Shown in pieces: positions 55,562 to 64,000 of a DNA stretch of 64,000 nucleotides (positions within the stretch are counted from its first letter, which is position 1; each line of letters starts with the position of its first letter). The notes below the pieces were generated by a model that searched no databases, was not told the DNA's origin, and saw only the letters and a program-made list of their open reading frames with translations. The stretch comes from Streptococcus sp. S5 (lineage in GTDB: Bacteria; Bacillota; Bacilli; Lactobacillales; Streptococcaceae): contig NZ_CP139419.1 in NCBI RefSeq assembly GCF_034134805.1, forward strand, positions 1,364,001 through 1,428,000, read 5' to 3'. A program made the position numbers and the translations under genes.

Positions 55562-58105
55562 CTATTTTGTCGCAAGGATAGCGGCTTCTACTGCTGCTTT
55601 TTCCCGTTGAATCAAATCCACACGCGCTGCGATTTCCTTGATTCCCATGCTGATGTTTCGGCTGATAGCCATATCAGACAATTGTGGTTCAAAGAAGGCT
55701 TTGAATTCTGCTAAGCGCTCTGCTGTTTTGAAGGTATTGGCTGGGTAGATGACAAACTTGTCAAAGCTCATGTCTCCACCAAGAGCTGCTTTGACCCATT
55801 CCCAATTTTCACGCGCCCAAGTCCAGGCAGATTCTTGAGTGAACTCATGGTGTAAGAAGGTGAAATACCAACTCATTGCCAAGTCTTGTGGTTTCACAAC
55901 ATCCTTGTTCTTCCACTCTGTCAAAATCTTTTCAACTGTGTCTGCATCGGTTGTATAAGCCAGAGCTGTAGACAATTGACGCTTGAAGTTACCATCTGTC
56001 GCTTGAGCATAAGTGTTCAAGTACAAATCAGTCAATTCTTTGCTTTCATGGTGTTTGATTTGGTTAATCAAGATTTGTAAACGAATAGCGGCTGGAAGCT
56101 TGCTGATATCCTCTGCATGGGCTGCATAGATTTCACTTGCTTTAGCGCTTGCTTTTGCATCATCACCCTTGATCATATTTGAAATAACCAATTGACGAAC
56201 CATTTCATCCTCATCTGCTTCTCCAGCTTTTGGTTCAAAACCAAGGCGTTCAAAGTTGAATTGGTTGAAGGTTACGAGCAACTTCTTATAGGCTGCTTCT
56301 ACTTCCGTCCCTTCATCCACAAAGAGGCTGAGCCCTTGAAGGATTGATGAAACTGCAGATACAACCAAATAAGTCGTTTCTTGGGTCAATTTCTCGATGA
56401 CTGGCAAGAGACTTGCATAAGAGATGACACCACTTTCTGCCAAGAGACGGCGTTCTTGAAGGATTTGTTGCTTGCTCAAGTTATCCAAGGAAGCCATATT
56501 GTCTACAATCGCATCCAAGAGCTCTCCTTGGTAATCGGTAATGTAGTGGGCTGTATTTTCCGTATTGAAACGAAGCGGTTCACTATTTGCAGCAGCAAGG
56601 GCAGCATAACCTGGGATTTCAAGCGTTTCTGTTTCAAGTGTATCTGGAATACCAGACCAGTTGCTGTTCAATGGCACAACCCATTGACGGCCTTGGTCTT
56701 CATGTTCTCCGATGAAGAATTGTTTTTGGCTGATCTTCAAGGTATCATTTTCTACCACTGCTGTAAGGACTGGATAACCAGGTTGTTCCAACCAAGAATC
56801 CATGAAGGCTGCTACATCACGACCAGAAGCATCACCTAGGGCATTCCAAAGGTCACGACCGATGGTATTGCCATATTGGTGTTTTTCAAAGTAAGCTTTG
56901 AGTCCTTTACGGAAAGCATCATCCCCTAACCAGCGGCGAAGCATATGCATGAGACGGCTTCCCTTCGCATAGACGATGGCTGGGTCAAAAAGAGTATTGA
57001 TTTCATCAGGGTGTTTGACTTCTACATGGACAGATTGAACCCCATCGGTTGCATCGCGTTTCAAAGCCAATGGAACACCTGTTGTTTGGAAGTCTTCAAA
57101 GATATTCCAGCTTGGTTCGATGGCATTGACAGATACATATTCCATCATGTTGGCAAAACTTTCGTTCAACCAGAGGTCATCCCACCACTTCATGGTTACT
57201 AGGTTACCAAACCATTGGTGAGCCAATTCGTGAGCAACTACAAGAGCGACTTGTTGACGGCTAACTGCAGTTGAGTTTTCATCTACGAGGAGGTAGACTT
57301 CACGGTAAGTCACCAAGCCCCAGTTTTCCATCGCTCCAGCTGAGAAGTCAGGAAGCGCTACGTGAAGAGATTGAGGAATTGGATACTTCACGCCATAATA
57401 GTCTTCATAAAATTCGATGACACGTACAGCTACATCAAGAGAAAATTCTAAGTTTTTCAACGGATGGGCCTTGGTTGAATAGATACCTACGAGAGTACCA
57501 TTTTTGGTTTTAGCTGTGATTCCTTGAAGGTCTCCTGCAGCAAAGGCAAGGAGGTAAGAAGACATCCGTGGAGTCGTAGCAAATTTCCAAATTCCTGTTT
57601 CTTTGCGGTTTTCCACATCGATTTCAGGCATATTGGAGAGGGCAATTTCCCCTTCTTCTTGGTCAAATTTCAAAGAAAGATCAAACGTTGCTTTGGCTTC
57701 AGGCTCGTCCACACTTGGAAAGGCTTCACGCGCAAAATGGCTCTCAAACTGAGTTGAGAGGACTTCCTTCTTCACGCCATCAATGCTGTAGTAAGATGGG
57801 TAAATCCCTGTCATATTGTCTGTGATGTTACCAGAATAGGTCAGGGTAACTGTCACTTGACCTGTGCCTTCCAATTCAACATAAACTGCTTCATTGGCAT
57901 CATCAACCGTAAATGGACGGGCTTGACCGGCTACTTCTACTGTTTCAATGGTCAAATCCTTTTGGTGAAGCGAGATCTTGTCCGCCTTGGCTTGACCCGT
58001 GATCACCACACGACCGCTAAAGGTCTTGGTTTTACGACTTAAATCCAAAAACACTTCATAATGTTCTGGAACGAATGTTTCTACAAAATGTGCAACTGCT
58101 TGCAT
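55562..58105 (-). CDS. pepN: Aminopeptidase N (M1 family)
   Basis: The 847-residue zinc enzyme removes N-terminal residues from peptides in the cytoplasm and supports growth on peptides. GAMENWG (about 250-256), the zinc motif HELAHQW and the third ligand Glu in NESFAN are present. The ERAP1-like C-terminal domain is complete. I chose the ATG at 58105 (MQAVAHFVETFVPEHYE) because AAAGGAGG lies just upstream; a reading from 58129 has no ribosome site. It is a single-gene unit. Confidence 0.95.
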   Translation of the reverse strand: MQAVAHFVETFVPEHYEVFLDLSRKTKTFSGRVVITGQAKADKISLHQKDLTIETVEVAGQARPFTVDDANEAVYVELEGTGQVTVTLTYSGNITDNMTGIYPSYYSIDGVKKEVLSTQFESHFAREAFPSVDEPEAKATFDLSLKFDQEEGEIALSNMPEIDVENRKETGIWKFATTPRMSSYLLAFAAGDLQGITAKTKNGTLVGIYSTKAHPLKNLEFSLDVAVRVIEFYEDYYGVKYPIPQSLHVALPDFSAGAMENWGLVTYREVYLLVDENSTAVSRQQVALVVAHELAHQWFGNLVTMKWWDDLWLNESFANMMEYVSVNAIEPSWNIFEDFQTTGVPLALKRDATDGVQSVHVEVKHPDEINTLFDPAIVYAKGSRLMHMLRRWLGDDAFRKGLKAYFEKHQYGNTIGRDLWNALGDASGRDVAAFMDSWLEQPGYPVLTAVVENDTLKISQKQFFIGEHEDQGRQWVVPLNSNWSGIPDTLETETLEIPGYAALAAANSEPLRFNTENTAHYITDYQGELLDAIVDNMASLDNLSKQQILQERRLLAESGVISYASLLPVIEKLTQETTYLVVSAVSSILQGLSLFVDEGTEVEAAYKKLLVTFNQFNFERLGFEPKAGEADEDEMVRQLVISNMIKGDDAKASAKASEIYAAHAEDISKLPAAIRLQILINQIKHHESKELTDLYLNTYAQATDGNFKRQLSTALAYTTDADTVEKILTEWKNKDVVKPQDLAMSWYFTFLHHEFTQESAWTWARENWEWVKAALGGDMSFDKFVIYPANTFKTAERLAEFKAFFEPQLSDMAISRNISMGIKEIAARVDLIQREKAAVEAAILATK

Positions 58106-58189
58106 AATTTCCTCCTTTAAATGTTTCACGCTTTTCCAATCAAAAGCCCTAATAAAACTATTTTATCACAAAGTTGGGATAAAAGAAAA

Positions 58190-58213
58190 GACAAGCATGA
58201 CAATGCCTGTCTG
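58190..58213 (-). terminator. Terminator of the pst-phoU operon
   Basis: AGACAGGCAT/ATGCTTGTCT hairpin on the minus strand, followed by TTTTCTTTT. Confidence 0.78.
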
Positions 58214-58235
58214 AGATCGAAAAGACTCCATGATC

Positions 58236-58889
58236 TTACATTTCGATAATTTTACCTGTTTCAAAGTAAACTACCCATTCACAGATATTTTTTGCATAAT
58301 CTCCGATGCGTTCCAAGAAGTTGATCACTTGGAAATAATCACGACCAGTCACGATGGACTCTGGATTTTTCCGAATTTCTTCTGTTGCTAATTCTTGGAT
58401 GCTATCGAAGTAATGGTTGATGACTTCATCTCGTGAAGCAACTTCATAGGCCAAATCCACATCGCCTTTGAGGTAAACATCTAGTGTCGCTTCGACAAAA
58501 TCTTTGACTTCACGGCCCATCTTGCTGATTTCTTCCTCAACAGATTGGATACGGACTTCCCCTTTCATGCGAATCGTTGCCTTGGCAATCGATACTGCGT
58601 GGTCCCCCATCCGCTCCAAGTCAGAGACTGCTTTTAAGACGGTCATCACGACGCGAAGGTCTTGTGAAACCGGCTGTTGAAGCGCGATAATCTCAAAAGA
58701 CTTGCGCTCAAGCTTCACTTCGTATTCGTTGATCTCCGCATCATCTTCGATGACCTGACGGGCCAATTCACGGTCATGGGTCACGAAAGCACGAACCGTA
58801 CGGTTGATCTGACTCAACACTTCATTTCCCATTGCATAAAACTGGTTATGCAACTTATCTAAATCTTCTTCAAATTGAACTCGTAACAT
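58236..58889 (-). CDS. phoU: Phosphate transport regulator PhoU
   Basis: The 217-residue all-helical protein consists of two three-helix bundles with acidic metal-binding motifs, as in PhoU. It opens MLRVQFEEDLDKLHNQFYAMGNEV and ends FLERIGDYAKNICEWVVYFETG. It restrains the Pst transporter and Pho signalling. It is the last gene of the operon, 12 bp after pstB. No Pho two-component genes are nearby. Confidence 0.95.
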   Translation of the reverse strand: MLRVQFEEDLDKLHNQFYAMGNEVLSQINRTVRAFVTHDRELARQVIEDDAEINEYEVKLERKSFEIIALQQPVSQDLRVVMTVLKAVSDLERMGDHAVSIAKATIRMKGEVRIQSVEEEISKMGREVKDFVEATLDVYLKGDVDLAYEVASRDEVINHYFDSIQELATEEIRKNPESIVTGRDYFQVINFLERIGDYAKNICEWVVYFETGKIIEM

Positions 58890-58901
58890 TTTATTTTCTT
58901 C

Positions 58902-59660
58902 CTATCCAAATTTACCAGAGACATAGTCTTCTGTTTCTTTCTTAGCTGGGTTCAAGAACATTTCATTGGTGTCATTGTACTCGATCAAATCTCCATCCAA
59001 GAAAAAGGCTGTTTTATCGGAAATCCGACTTGCTTGTTGCATGGAACGTGTCACCAAGAGCATGGTGTAGCGGTCTTTTAGTCCATACAAGGTTTCTTCA
59101 ATTTTCCCAGCTGAAATTGGGTCCAGCGCTGAAGTTGGTTCATCCAAAAGAATAATCTTTGGACTGGTCGCAAGAACCCGCGCCACACAGACCCGCTGCT
59201 GCTGACCACCGGAAAGTCCGATCGCTGAATCATGCAGGCGATCCTTGACTTCATCCCAGATGGAAGCGCGTTTCAGAGAGGTTTCAACTGCTTCATCCAA
59301 GACAGCCTTGTCCTTGACACCATTAATCATCAATCCATAAGTCACATTATCATAAATGGACATTGGGAAAGGATTGGGCTGTTGGAAGACCATTCCGATT
59401 TCCTTACGCAATTCGACCGTATCGGTCCGTGGTCCGTAGATATTATGTCCATTGTAGAGGATGGTTCCTGTGGTAGTGACCTCATGGTTGAGGTCGCCCA
59501 TGCGGTTAATGGCTTTTAAAAGGGTAGATTTCCCTGATCCTGAAGGACCAATCAAGGCCGTAATCTCCTTTGGAGCAAAGTCCAAGGAGACGCTATTTAG
59601 AGCCTTCTTTTTATTGTAATAAACCGACAAGTCCTTGACTTGCAAAATTGGTTCTGTCAT
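58902..59660 (-). CDS. pstB: Phosphate ABC transporter ATPase, second copy (H-loop Arg)
   Basis: The 252-residue ATPase has Walker [10 protein letters not shown], signature LSGGQQQR and Walker [14 protein letters not shown]. Its H-loop reads [12 protein letters not shown], with Arg (CGT) where the other copy and most ABC ATPases have His. Two adjacent pstB genes and this change suggest a heterodimer with one weakened site. It lies between pstB copy 1 and phoU. Confidence 0.93.
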   Translation of the reverse strand: MTEPILQVKDLSVYYNKKKALNSVSLDFAPKEITALIGPSGSGKSTLLKAINRMGDLNHEVTTTGTILYNGHNIYGPRTDTVELRKEIGMVFQQPNPFPMSIYDNVTYGLMINGVKDKAVLDEAVETSLKRASIWDEVKDRLHDSAIGLSGGQQQRVCVARVLATSPKIILLDEPTSALDPISAGKIEETLYGLKDRYTMLLVTRSMQQASRISDKTAFFLDGDLIEYNDTNEMFLNPAKKETEDYVSGKFG

Positions 59661-59689
59661 TCTATTTTCCTTTTTGTTGTCATTTTACT

Positions 59690-60493
59690 TTATCCAAAGT
59701 GACCCGATACATAATCGTTGGTCGATTGCAATTTCGCATTTTGGAAAATATTCGAAGTCTTATCGTACTCGATGAGGTTTCCAAGGTAGAAGAAACCAGT
59801 ATAATCACTAGCACGGGCTGCTTGTTGCATGCTGTGGGTCACGATGACAATGGTATAATCCTTCTTCAACTCAAGCATGGTTTCTTCTAATTGCGCTGTC
59901 GCGATCGGATCAAGCGCTGAAGCAGGCTCATCCATGAGTAAGATATCTGGCTTCACAGAGATGGCCCGGGCAATACAAAGTCGTTGCTGTTGGCCACCTG
60001 AAAGTGTCAGAGCTGATTTATGAAGATCATCCTTGACCTGATCCCATAGAGCTGCCTGTTTCAAAGAAGTTTCGACCAATTCGTCCAAGATCTTCTTGTC
60101 TTTCACCCCAGCACGTTCATGCGGGAAGGTGATGTTTTTATAAATCGATTTGGCAAAAGGATTGGGCCGTTGGAAAACCATCCCAATGTGCTTGCGCATT
60201 TCATAAACATTGATATCTGGACGATTGACATCGATTCCTTCATACCAAATTTCACCCGTTACACGCGCAATATCGATGGTATCATTCATCCGGTTCAAAC
60301 TACGAAGGTAGGTTGATTTCCCAGATCCTGAGGGACCGATCAAGGCTGTAATCTTATTCTTTTCAAACTGCATGTCGACGCCTTTAATGGACTCGTTCGT
60401 TCCATAATAGACATGCAAATCTTTGGTCGATAGGACCACCTTTTCTTCAGGAAAAGTAATGATGTGTCTCTCATCCCAATTGTATTTTGACAT
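59690..60493 (-). CDS. pstB: Phosphate ABC transporter ATPase, first copy
   Basis: The 267-residue ATPase has an extra N-terminal segment (MSKYNWDERHIITFPEEK), Walker [10 protein letters not shown], signature LSGGQQQR, Walker B DILLMDEPASALDP and a standard H-loop IVIVTHSMQQAAR. It drives phosphate uptake through PstC/PstA. It follows pstA by 10 bp. Confidence 0.95.
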   Translation of the reverse strand: MSKYNWDERHIITFPEEKVVLSTKDLHVYYGTNESIKGVDMQFEKNKITALIGPSGSGKSTYLRSLNRMNDTIDIARVTGEIWYEGIDVNRPDINVYEMRKHIGMVFQRPNPFAKSIYKNITFPHERAGVKDKKILDELVETSLKQAALWDQVKDDLHKSALTLSGGQQQRLCIARAISVKPDILLMDEPASALDPIATAQLEETMLELKKDYTIVIVTHSMQQAARASDYTGFFYLGNLIEYDKTSNIFQNAKLQSTNDYVSGHFG

Positions 60494-60503
60494 TTCTTCT
60501 CCT

Positions 60504-61388
60504 TTAAGCAGATGTTAGTTTTTTATGGAGGTAACTTCCGAGTTTGCGCGCTCCAAAGTTAAAGATCAAGATAAAGATCAAAAGAACGGCGGCAGAACCG
60601 GCTGAGACTTCGATCGAGTCTGGAATAGTTCCTTCACTGTTGACCTTCCAGATATGGACGGCCAAGGTTTCAGCCTGACGGAAGATCGAAATTGGACTGG
60701 TCACACTAAAGATATTCCAGTTTGACCAATCAAGGGCTGGAGCCGACTGACCTGCTGTATAGATCAAGGCTGCAGCTTCCCCAAAGATCCGTCCAGAGGC
60801 TAAGACAACCCCAGTGATAATACTTGGAAGAGCTTCTGGAACCACGACATGGATCACAGTTTCCCAGCGAGACAAGCCCAGTGCTAGACCTGCTTCGCGC
60901 TGTGTATGGTGAACGTGCTGCAAGCTATCTTCGATATTGCGGGTCATCTGTGGCAGGTTAAAGACGGTCAAGGCCAAGGCCCCTGAAATGATCGAAAATC
61001 CATATTTGAACTGGACAACGAAGACCAGGTAACCAAAGAGACCTACAACGACAGATGGCAAAGAAGACAAGATCTCAATACAGGTACGAACCAAATTGGT
61101 CAAACGACCTTTTTTAGCATACTCAGAGAGGTAAATCCCAGCTCCAAGAGAAAGTGGGAAGGAAATCACCAAGGTAATGACCAAGAGGAAGAAGGAATTA
61201 TACAATTGAATTCCGATCCCTCCTCCTGCTTGGTAAGAAGAAGATTTCCCAGTCAAGAAGTGCCAAGATACATGGGGCAAGCCACGGACCAAGATATAAA
61301 GGATCAATGAGGCAAGAATCGCAACGATGATCCCTGAAATAGCATACAGCACTCCTGTTGCAATTTTATCCATTCGTTTAGCGTGCAT
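60504..61388 (-). CDS. pstA: Phosphate ABC transporter permease PstA
   Basis: The 294-residue protein has six membrane segments and the EAA-type loop REAGLALGLSRWETVIHVVVPEALPS (about 162-185, shown for orientation). It pairs with PstC. Its ATG at 61388 overlaps the pstC end by 11 bp; an internal ATG (MDKIATG) five codons later is also possible. Confidence 0.94.
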   Translation of the reverse strand: MHAKRMDKIATGVLYAISGIIVAILASLILYILVRGLPHVSWHFLTGKSSSYQAGGGIGIQLYNSFFLLVITLVISFPLSLGAGIYLSEYAKKGRLTNLVRTCIEILSSLPSVVVGLFGYLVFVVQFKYGFSIISGALALTVFNLPQMTRNIEDSLQHVHHTQREAGLALGLSRWETVIHVVVPEALPSIITGVVLASGRIFGEAAALIYTAGQSAPALDWSNWNIFSVTSPISIFRQAETLAVHIWKVNSEGTIPDSIEVSAGSAAVLLIFILIFNFGARKLGSYLHKKLTSA

Positions 61389-62289
61389 AGTTCTTCTTAC
61401 CTCTTTCTTTCGTAATCAGTTTAATCACACTGTTAAAGGCAAGACTCATGAGGAGCAATACCAAGGCTAGTGACCAAAGAACATTGTTATTGACCGTACC
61501 CATGACGGTATTTCCGATTCCCATGGTCAAAATAGAGGTGAGGGTGGAAGCTGGTGTTGTGAGCGAGGTTGGTACCACTGCCGAGTTTCCGACCACCATC
61601 TGGATAGCCAAGGCTTCCCCGAAGGCACGCGCCATACCAAAGACAACCGCTGTAAAAATTCCTGAGCGGGCTGCCTTGAGCGTGACATGCCAAATGGTTT
61701 GCCAGCGGGTCGCACCCATGGCCATACTAGCTTCCCGGTAATGACGGGGAACAGCTCGGAGGCTATCGGTCGTCATAAAGGTGACAGTTGGCAGGATCAT
61801 AACAAAGAGGACAAAGACCCCTGAGAGAATCCCAAAACCAGTCCCACCAAAGAGACTACGCGTAAATGGGACGACCACTTGAAGGCCAATAAATCCGTAA
61901 ACAACTGAAGGAATTCCCACTAAGAGCTCAATCGCTGGTTGCAAGAAACGAGCTCCTTTAGGAGAGACTTCTGTCATGAAAACAGCTGCACCAATGGCAA
62001 ACGGCGTTGCCAAGAGGGCAGAAAGCAAGGTTACAATAAAGGAACCTAGAATCATTGGTAGGGCTCCGAATTCCTTTGCAGCAGGATTCCAAGAGCTCCC
62101 AAATAGAAAACTAAAGATATTGACTTTATTGACAAAGAAAGTCGATAAACCTTTTTGGGCCACGAAAATCAAAATCATGGCAACGACGACAACAATCAAA
62201 CTCATGCATAGAAAAGTAATGGTTCTGCCAAATTTTTCTAGGCGGGAGTTTTTTGATTTCGTCAGCATTTTTTTTGCTACTTCGTTCAT
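61378..62289 (-). CDS. pstC: Phosphate ABC transporter permease PstC
   Basis: The 303-residue protein has six membrane segments and an EAA loop REASMAMGATRWQTIWHVTL (about 183-202). It forms the channel with PstA and receives phosphate from PstS. It begins 16 bp after pstS and overlaps pstA. Confidence 0.94.
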   Translation of the reverse strand: MNEVAKKMLTKSKNSRLEKFGRTITFLCMSLIVVVVAMILIFVAQKGLSTFFVNKVNIFSFLFGSSWNPAAKEFGALPMILGSFIVTLLSALLATPFAIGAAVFMTEVSPKGARFLQPAIELLVGIPSVVYGFIGLQVVVPFTRSLFGGTGFGILSGVFVLFVMILPTVTFMTTDSLRAVPRHYREASMAMGATRWQTIWHVTLKAARSGIFTAVVFGMARAFGEALAIQMVVGNSAVVPTSLTTPASTLTSILTMGIGNTVMGTVNNNVLWSLALVLLLMSLAFNSVIKLITKERGKKNYAR

Positions 62290-62305
62290 TTTTTACCTAA
62301 TTCTT

Positions 62306-63172
62306 TTATTTTTTTGTCACATTCCCTTTTAAATCACGGGTAACTTTCATGTCATTGATCGGGATATAACCCATCTTGCCAACAACTTTTTGCTGAACCT
62401 CATCGGTCATCATGTAGTCAATGAATTTTTTAGACAACTCATTAGGTTTTCCCTTAGTATACATGTGTTCGTAAGACAAGATTGGCCAGTTATTGTTGAC
62501 GACATTGGCTTTAGTTGGTTGATAGCCATTAAGCTTCATGGTTTTAACACTGCTATCCAAGTAGGTAAAGGCTAGATAAGAGATGGCTCCTGGCGTCTGA
62601 GAAACGATGTTTTTCACCATTCCATTAGAGTCTTGCTCTTGAGCCTGCTTGGGTTGTTTGCCATCCATAATAATGGCATCAAAGACAGCACGGCTACCAG
62701 AACCAACCGCTCGGTTCACAATCGTGATTTCAAGATCTGGACCTCCCAATTGCTTCCAGTTGGTATATTCACCCGTAAAGATCTTTCGCAATTGCTCTGT
62801 TGTCAAATTATCTACTGAGATATTTTTATTGGCAATGATGGCTGTCCCTGCTACGGCTACCTGGTGATCGACCAGACTAGAAGCATCAATCCCAGATTTT
62901 TCCTCTGCAAAAAGGTCACTATTTCCGATATCAACAGCGCCTGATTGAACTTGTGAAAGTCCTGTACCAGAACCTCCTCCTTGTACATTCACAATCTTAC
63001 CAGGATGTTCTTCAATGTAGCGATCTACTACTCCTTCAACCAAGGGTTGTAAGGCAGTCGATCCGACAGCAGTGATGGATTCTCCGCGATTGATCCAAGA
63101 CGCACAAGCAGATAAACTTCCTGCTAATGCGATCGTCGCTAGTCCTAGGATCAGCTTTTTAGACTTTTTCAA
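62306..63172 (-). CDS. pstS: Phosphate-binding lipoprotein PstS
   Basis: The 288-residue protein has a signal peptide with lipobox LSAC (Cys about 23), so it is a surface lipoprotein. The phosphate-binding loops are present: [23 protein letters not shown] and [12 protein letters not shown]. It delivers phosphate to PstC/PstA. The start codon is TTG (63170-63172), placed 7 nt after AAGGAG. An overlapping ATG ATT TGA lies at 63169-63177. The gene content and order match the streptococcal pst locus next to an RsmF-like gene. Confidence 0.94.
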   Translation of the reverse strand: MKKSKKLILGLATIALAGSLSACASWINRGESITAVGSTALQPLVEGVVDRYIEEHPGKIVNVQGGGSGTGLSQVQSGAVDIGNSDLFAEEKSGIDASSLVDHQVAVAGTAIIANKNISVDNLTTEQLRKIFTGEYTNWKQLGGPDLEITIVNRAVGSGSRAVFDAIIMDGKQPKQAQEQDSNGMVKNIVSQTPGAISYLAFTYLDSSVKTMKLNGYQPTKANVVNNNWPILSYEHMYTKGKPNELSKKFIDYMMTDEVQQKVVGKMGYIPINDMKVTRDLKGNVTKK

Positions 63173-63188
63173 ATCATGTCTCCTTGAT

Positions 63189-63204
63189 ATTTCACTATTT
63201 CACT
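63189..63204 (-). promoter_or_regulatory. Tandem 8-bp repeats before pstS
   Basis: AGTGAAAT occurs twice in direct tandem between the probable promoter region and the ribosome site. It could be a regulator site or a chance A/T-rich duplication. Confidence 0.35.
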
Positions 63205-63214
63205 TATGATTTTG

Positions 63215-63239
63215 ACAAGTTTTTTTCAAAAAAACCTGT
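63215..63239. terminator. A/T-rich hairpin between the methyltransferase gene and pstS
   Basis: ACAGGTTTTTTT-G-AAAAAAACTTGT (minus strand) is a nearly perfect stem. It may end the upstream gene, though it lacks a G/C-rich core. Confidence 0.45.
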
Positions 63240-63279
63240 ACTTCCACTATATCATAGAACGGGTTCTTTGCCCAGCATT

Positions 63280-64000
63280 TTACCTAAAACGAAGCCCCTT
63301 TGGATAGAAATTTTTCAGGGTCTGTCCGGTCACTTTGGCAAAGCCCAAACCATTGCCTTCAACCAGGACCTGGTACCATCCATTTGGATGCGTTTCCTTT
63401 AATTGAACCGTCTCTCCCGCCACATAATGAACAAAGTCTTCAGGCGTGATCGAAACGGTCTCTTTGACCTCACTCGGTTTTAGAGCAAGGCCAAGGGCAA
63501 AACTAGGTTCAAATCGATTTTTCTTGAAGGTGCCTAGATGCAAGCCATTTCGGGCGATTTTTACTTTTCGCAAATCTGGTAAACCAAGTGAAACCAAGTA
63601 GAGTTCGTCCCCAAAGGTTTCGAGGACACCTTCTAGAGTGATCTTCAAGTGTTTCTTAGCAAACTCCTGCCACCATTTCTTTTGTTCTGCAGATAATTGG
63701 TCCTTTTTGGAAGGGATTTTGGCAGGTCGATTCTCTCCTAGATAACGGAACTTAGCAACAAATTGTCCCTCCCCTTTAAAGAGATGAGGATACATGCGCG
63801 CCGTTTCTGGATGGTCAATGCCTTCTGCCATACCATTGATCTTCTCGATCGTTTCCAGCTCCAGATTATAGTTTTCCACAAGCCAGGATACGATCTCTTC
63901 ATTTTCCTCAGGAGCCCAGGTGCAGGTTGAATACACCAAGGAACCACCTGGAACCAACATCTTGAGGGCATCCTCTAGAATCTCTCTTTGAAGGAGACTG
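63280..64000 (-). CDS. RsmB/NOP family RNA methyltransferase, partial (5' end outside window)
   Basis: Only the last 239 codons are visible. The frame stays open to the window edge, with SLLQREILEDALKMLVPGGS followed by LVYSTCTWAPEENEEIV. There the second catalytic Cys of NOP2/Sun m5C methyltransferases is in STCT. The C-terminal RNA-binding region (about the last 130 residues) ends LKNFYPKGLRFR, as in RsmF/YebU-type enzymes that methylate 16S rRNA. Position upstream of pstS is usual in streptococci. Confidence 0.92.
   Translation of the reverse strand, partial: SLLQREILEDALKMLVPGGSLVYSTCTWAPEENEEIVSWLVENYNLELETIEKINGMAEGIDHPETARMYPHLFKGEGQFVAKFRYLGENRPAKIPSKKDQLSAEQKKWWQEFAKKHLKITLEGVLETFGDELYLVSLGLPDLRKVKIARNGLHLGTFKKNRFEPSFALGLALKPSEVKETVSITPEDFVHYVAGETVQLKETHPNGWYQVLVEGNGLGFAKVTGQTLKNFYPKGLRFR

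Overview
This window looks like the chromosome of a Streptococcus, probably of the mitis/sanguinis/parasanguinis side of the genus. The gene content points there: CiaRH, an SpxR-type regulator, PgdA, the SMK-box metK leader, the preQ1-II/queT pair, the rgp rhamnan locus and the pst-phoU/RsmF-like order. Most proteins resemble streptococcal ones in full length and motif. Species cannot be fixed from this alone. Nearly all genes lie on the minus strand, so the minus strand is probably the leading strand. No rRNA, tRNA, CRISPR array, IS element or prophage is visible.

Layout. 0-2.3 kb: shikimate genes aroE (cut by the window edge) and aroD, behind an rRNA methyltransferase-like gene. 2.5-4.7 kb (+): an LtaS-type lipoteichoic acid synthase. 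4.7-10.6 kb: pullulanase, lipid kinase, DNA ligase, and queT under a preQ1-II riboswitch. 10.8-12.4 kb: a GtrA protein and an autoregulated marR with a B3/4-domain gene. 12.7-19.2 kb: yihY, map, spxR, a GNAT gene, murA and metK. 19.4-21.8 kb: three tandem paralogous membrane proteins of unknown function, preceded by a 21-residue micro-ORF. 21.9-25.9 kb: comEB, the infC-rpmI-rplT operon with an attenuator-type leader, cmk, a LysM protein, a ferredoxin and ebsA.

26-43.4 kb is the rhamnose cell-wall polysaccharide locus. rmlD supplies dTDP-rhamnose and rgpA, B, E and F build the chain. RgpC and RgpD export it. A GacH-like glycerol-phosphate transferase and a DUF2142 membrane protein decorate it. 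An upstream cluster (GT2, DUF2304, flippase, three more GT2) probably makes and flips lipid-linked side-chain sugars. Two stretches are markedly AT-rich and look exchanged between strains; one boundary falls inside the gacH-like gene.

43.5-51.1 kb: an oxidoreductase and a DEAD-box helicase on the plus strand, pgdA, gloA, ciaRH, a Gly/Gln-rich anchored protein, and bioY behind a BirA-like operator. 51.2-55 kb: a LytTR two-component system divergent from an ABC exporter. The exporter ATPase is frameshifted and the kinase has Tyr where the phosphoacceptor His is expected, so the module looks as if it is decaying. 55.0-55.6 kb has no gene but holds a repeat copy and a compact multi-hairpin element ending in a terminator. 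55.6-63.2 kb: pepN, then pstS-pstC-pstA-pstB-pstB-phoU. The window ends inside an RsmF-like RNA methyltransferase.

The items most worth a second look are: a four-copy intergenic repeat built of hairpins with compensating base changes; the closed-stem, pseudoknot-capable element at 55.36-55.56 kb; the micro-ORF and tandem membrane family at 19.4-21.8 kb; the degraded LytTR module; a PstB with Arg in its H-loop; and four genes whose -10 boxes place transcription starts at the start codon.
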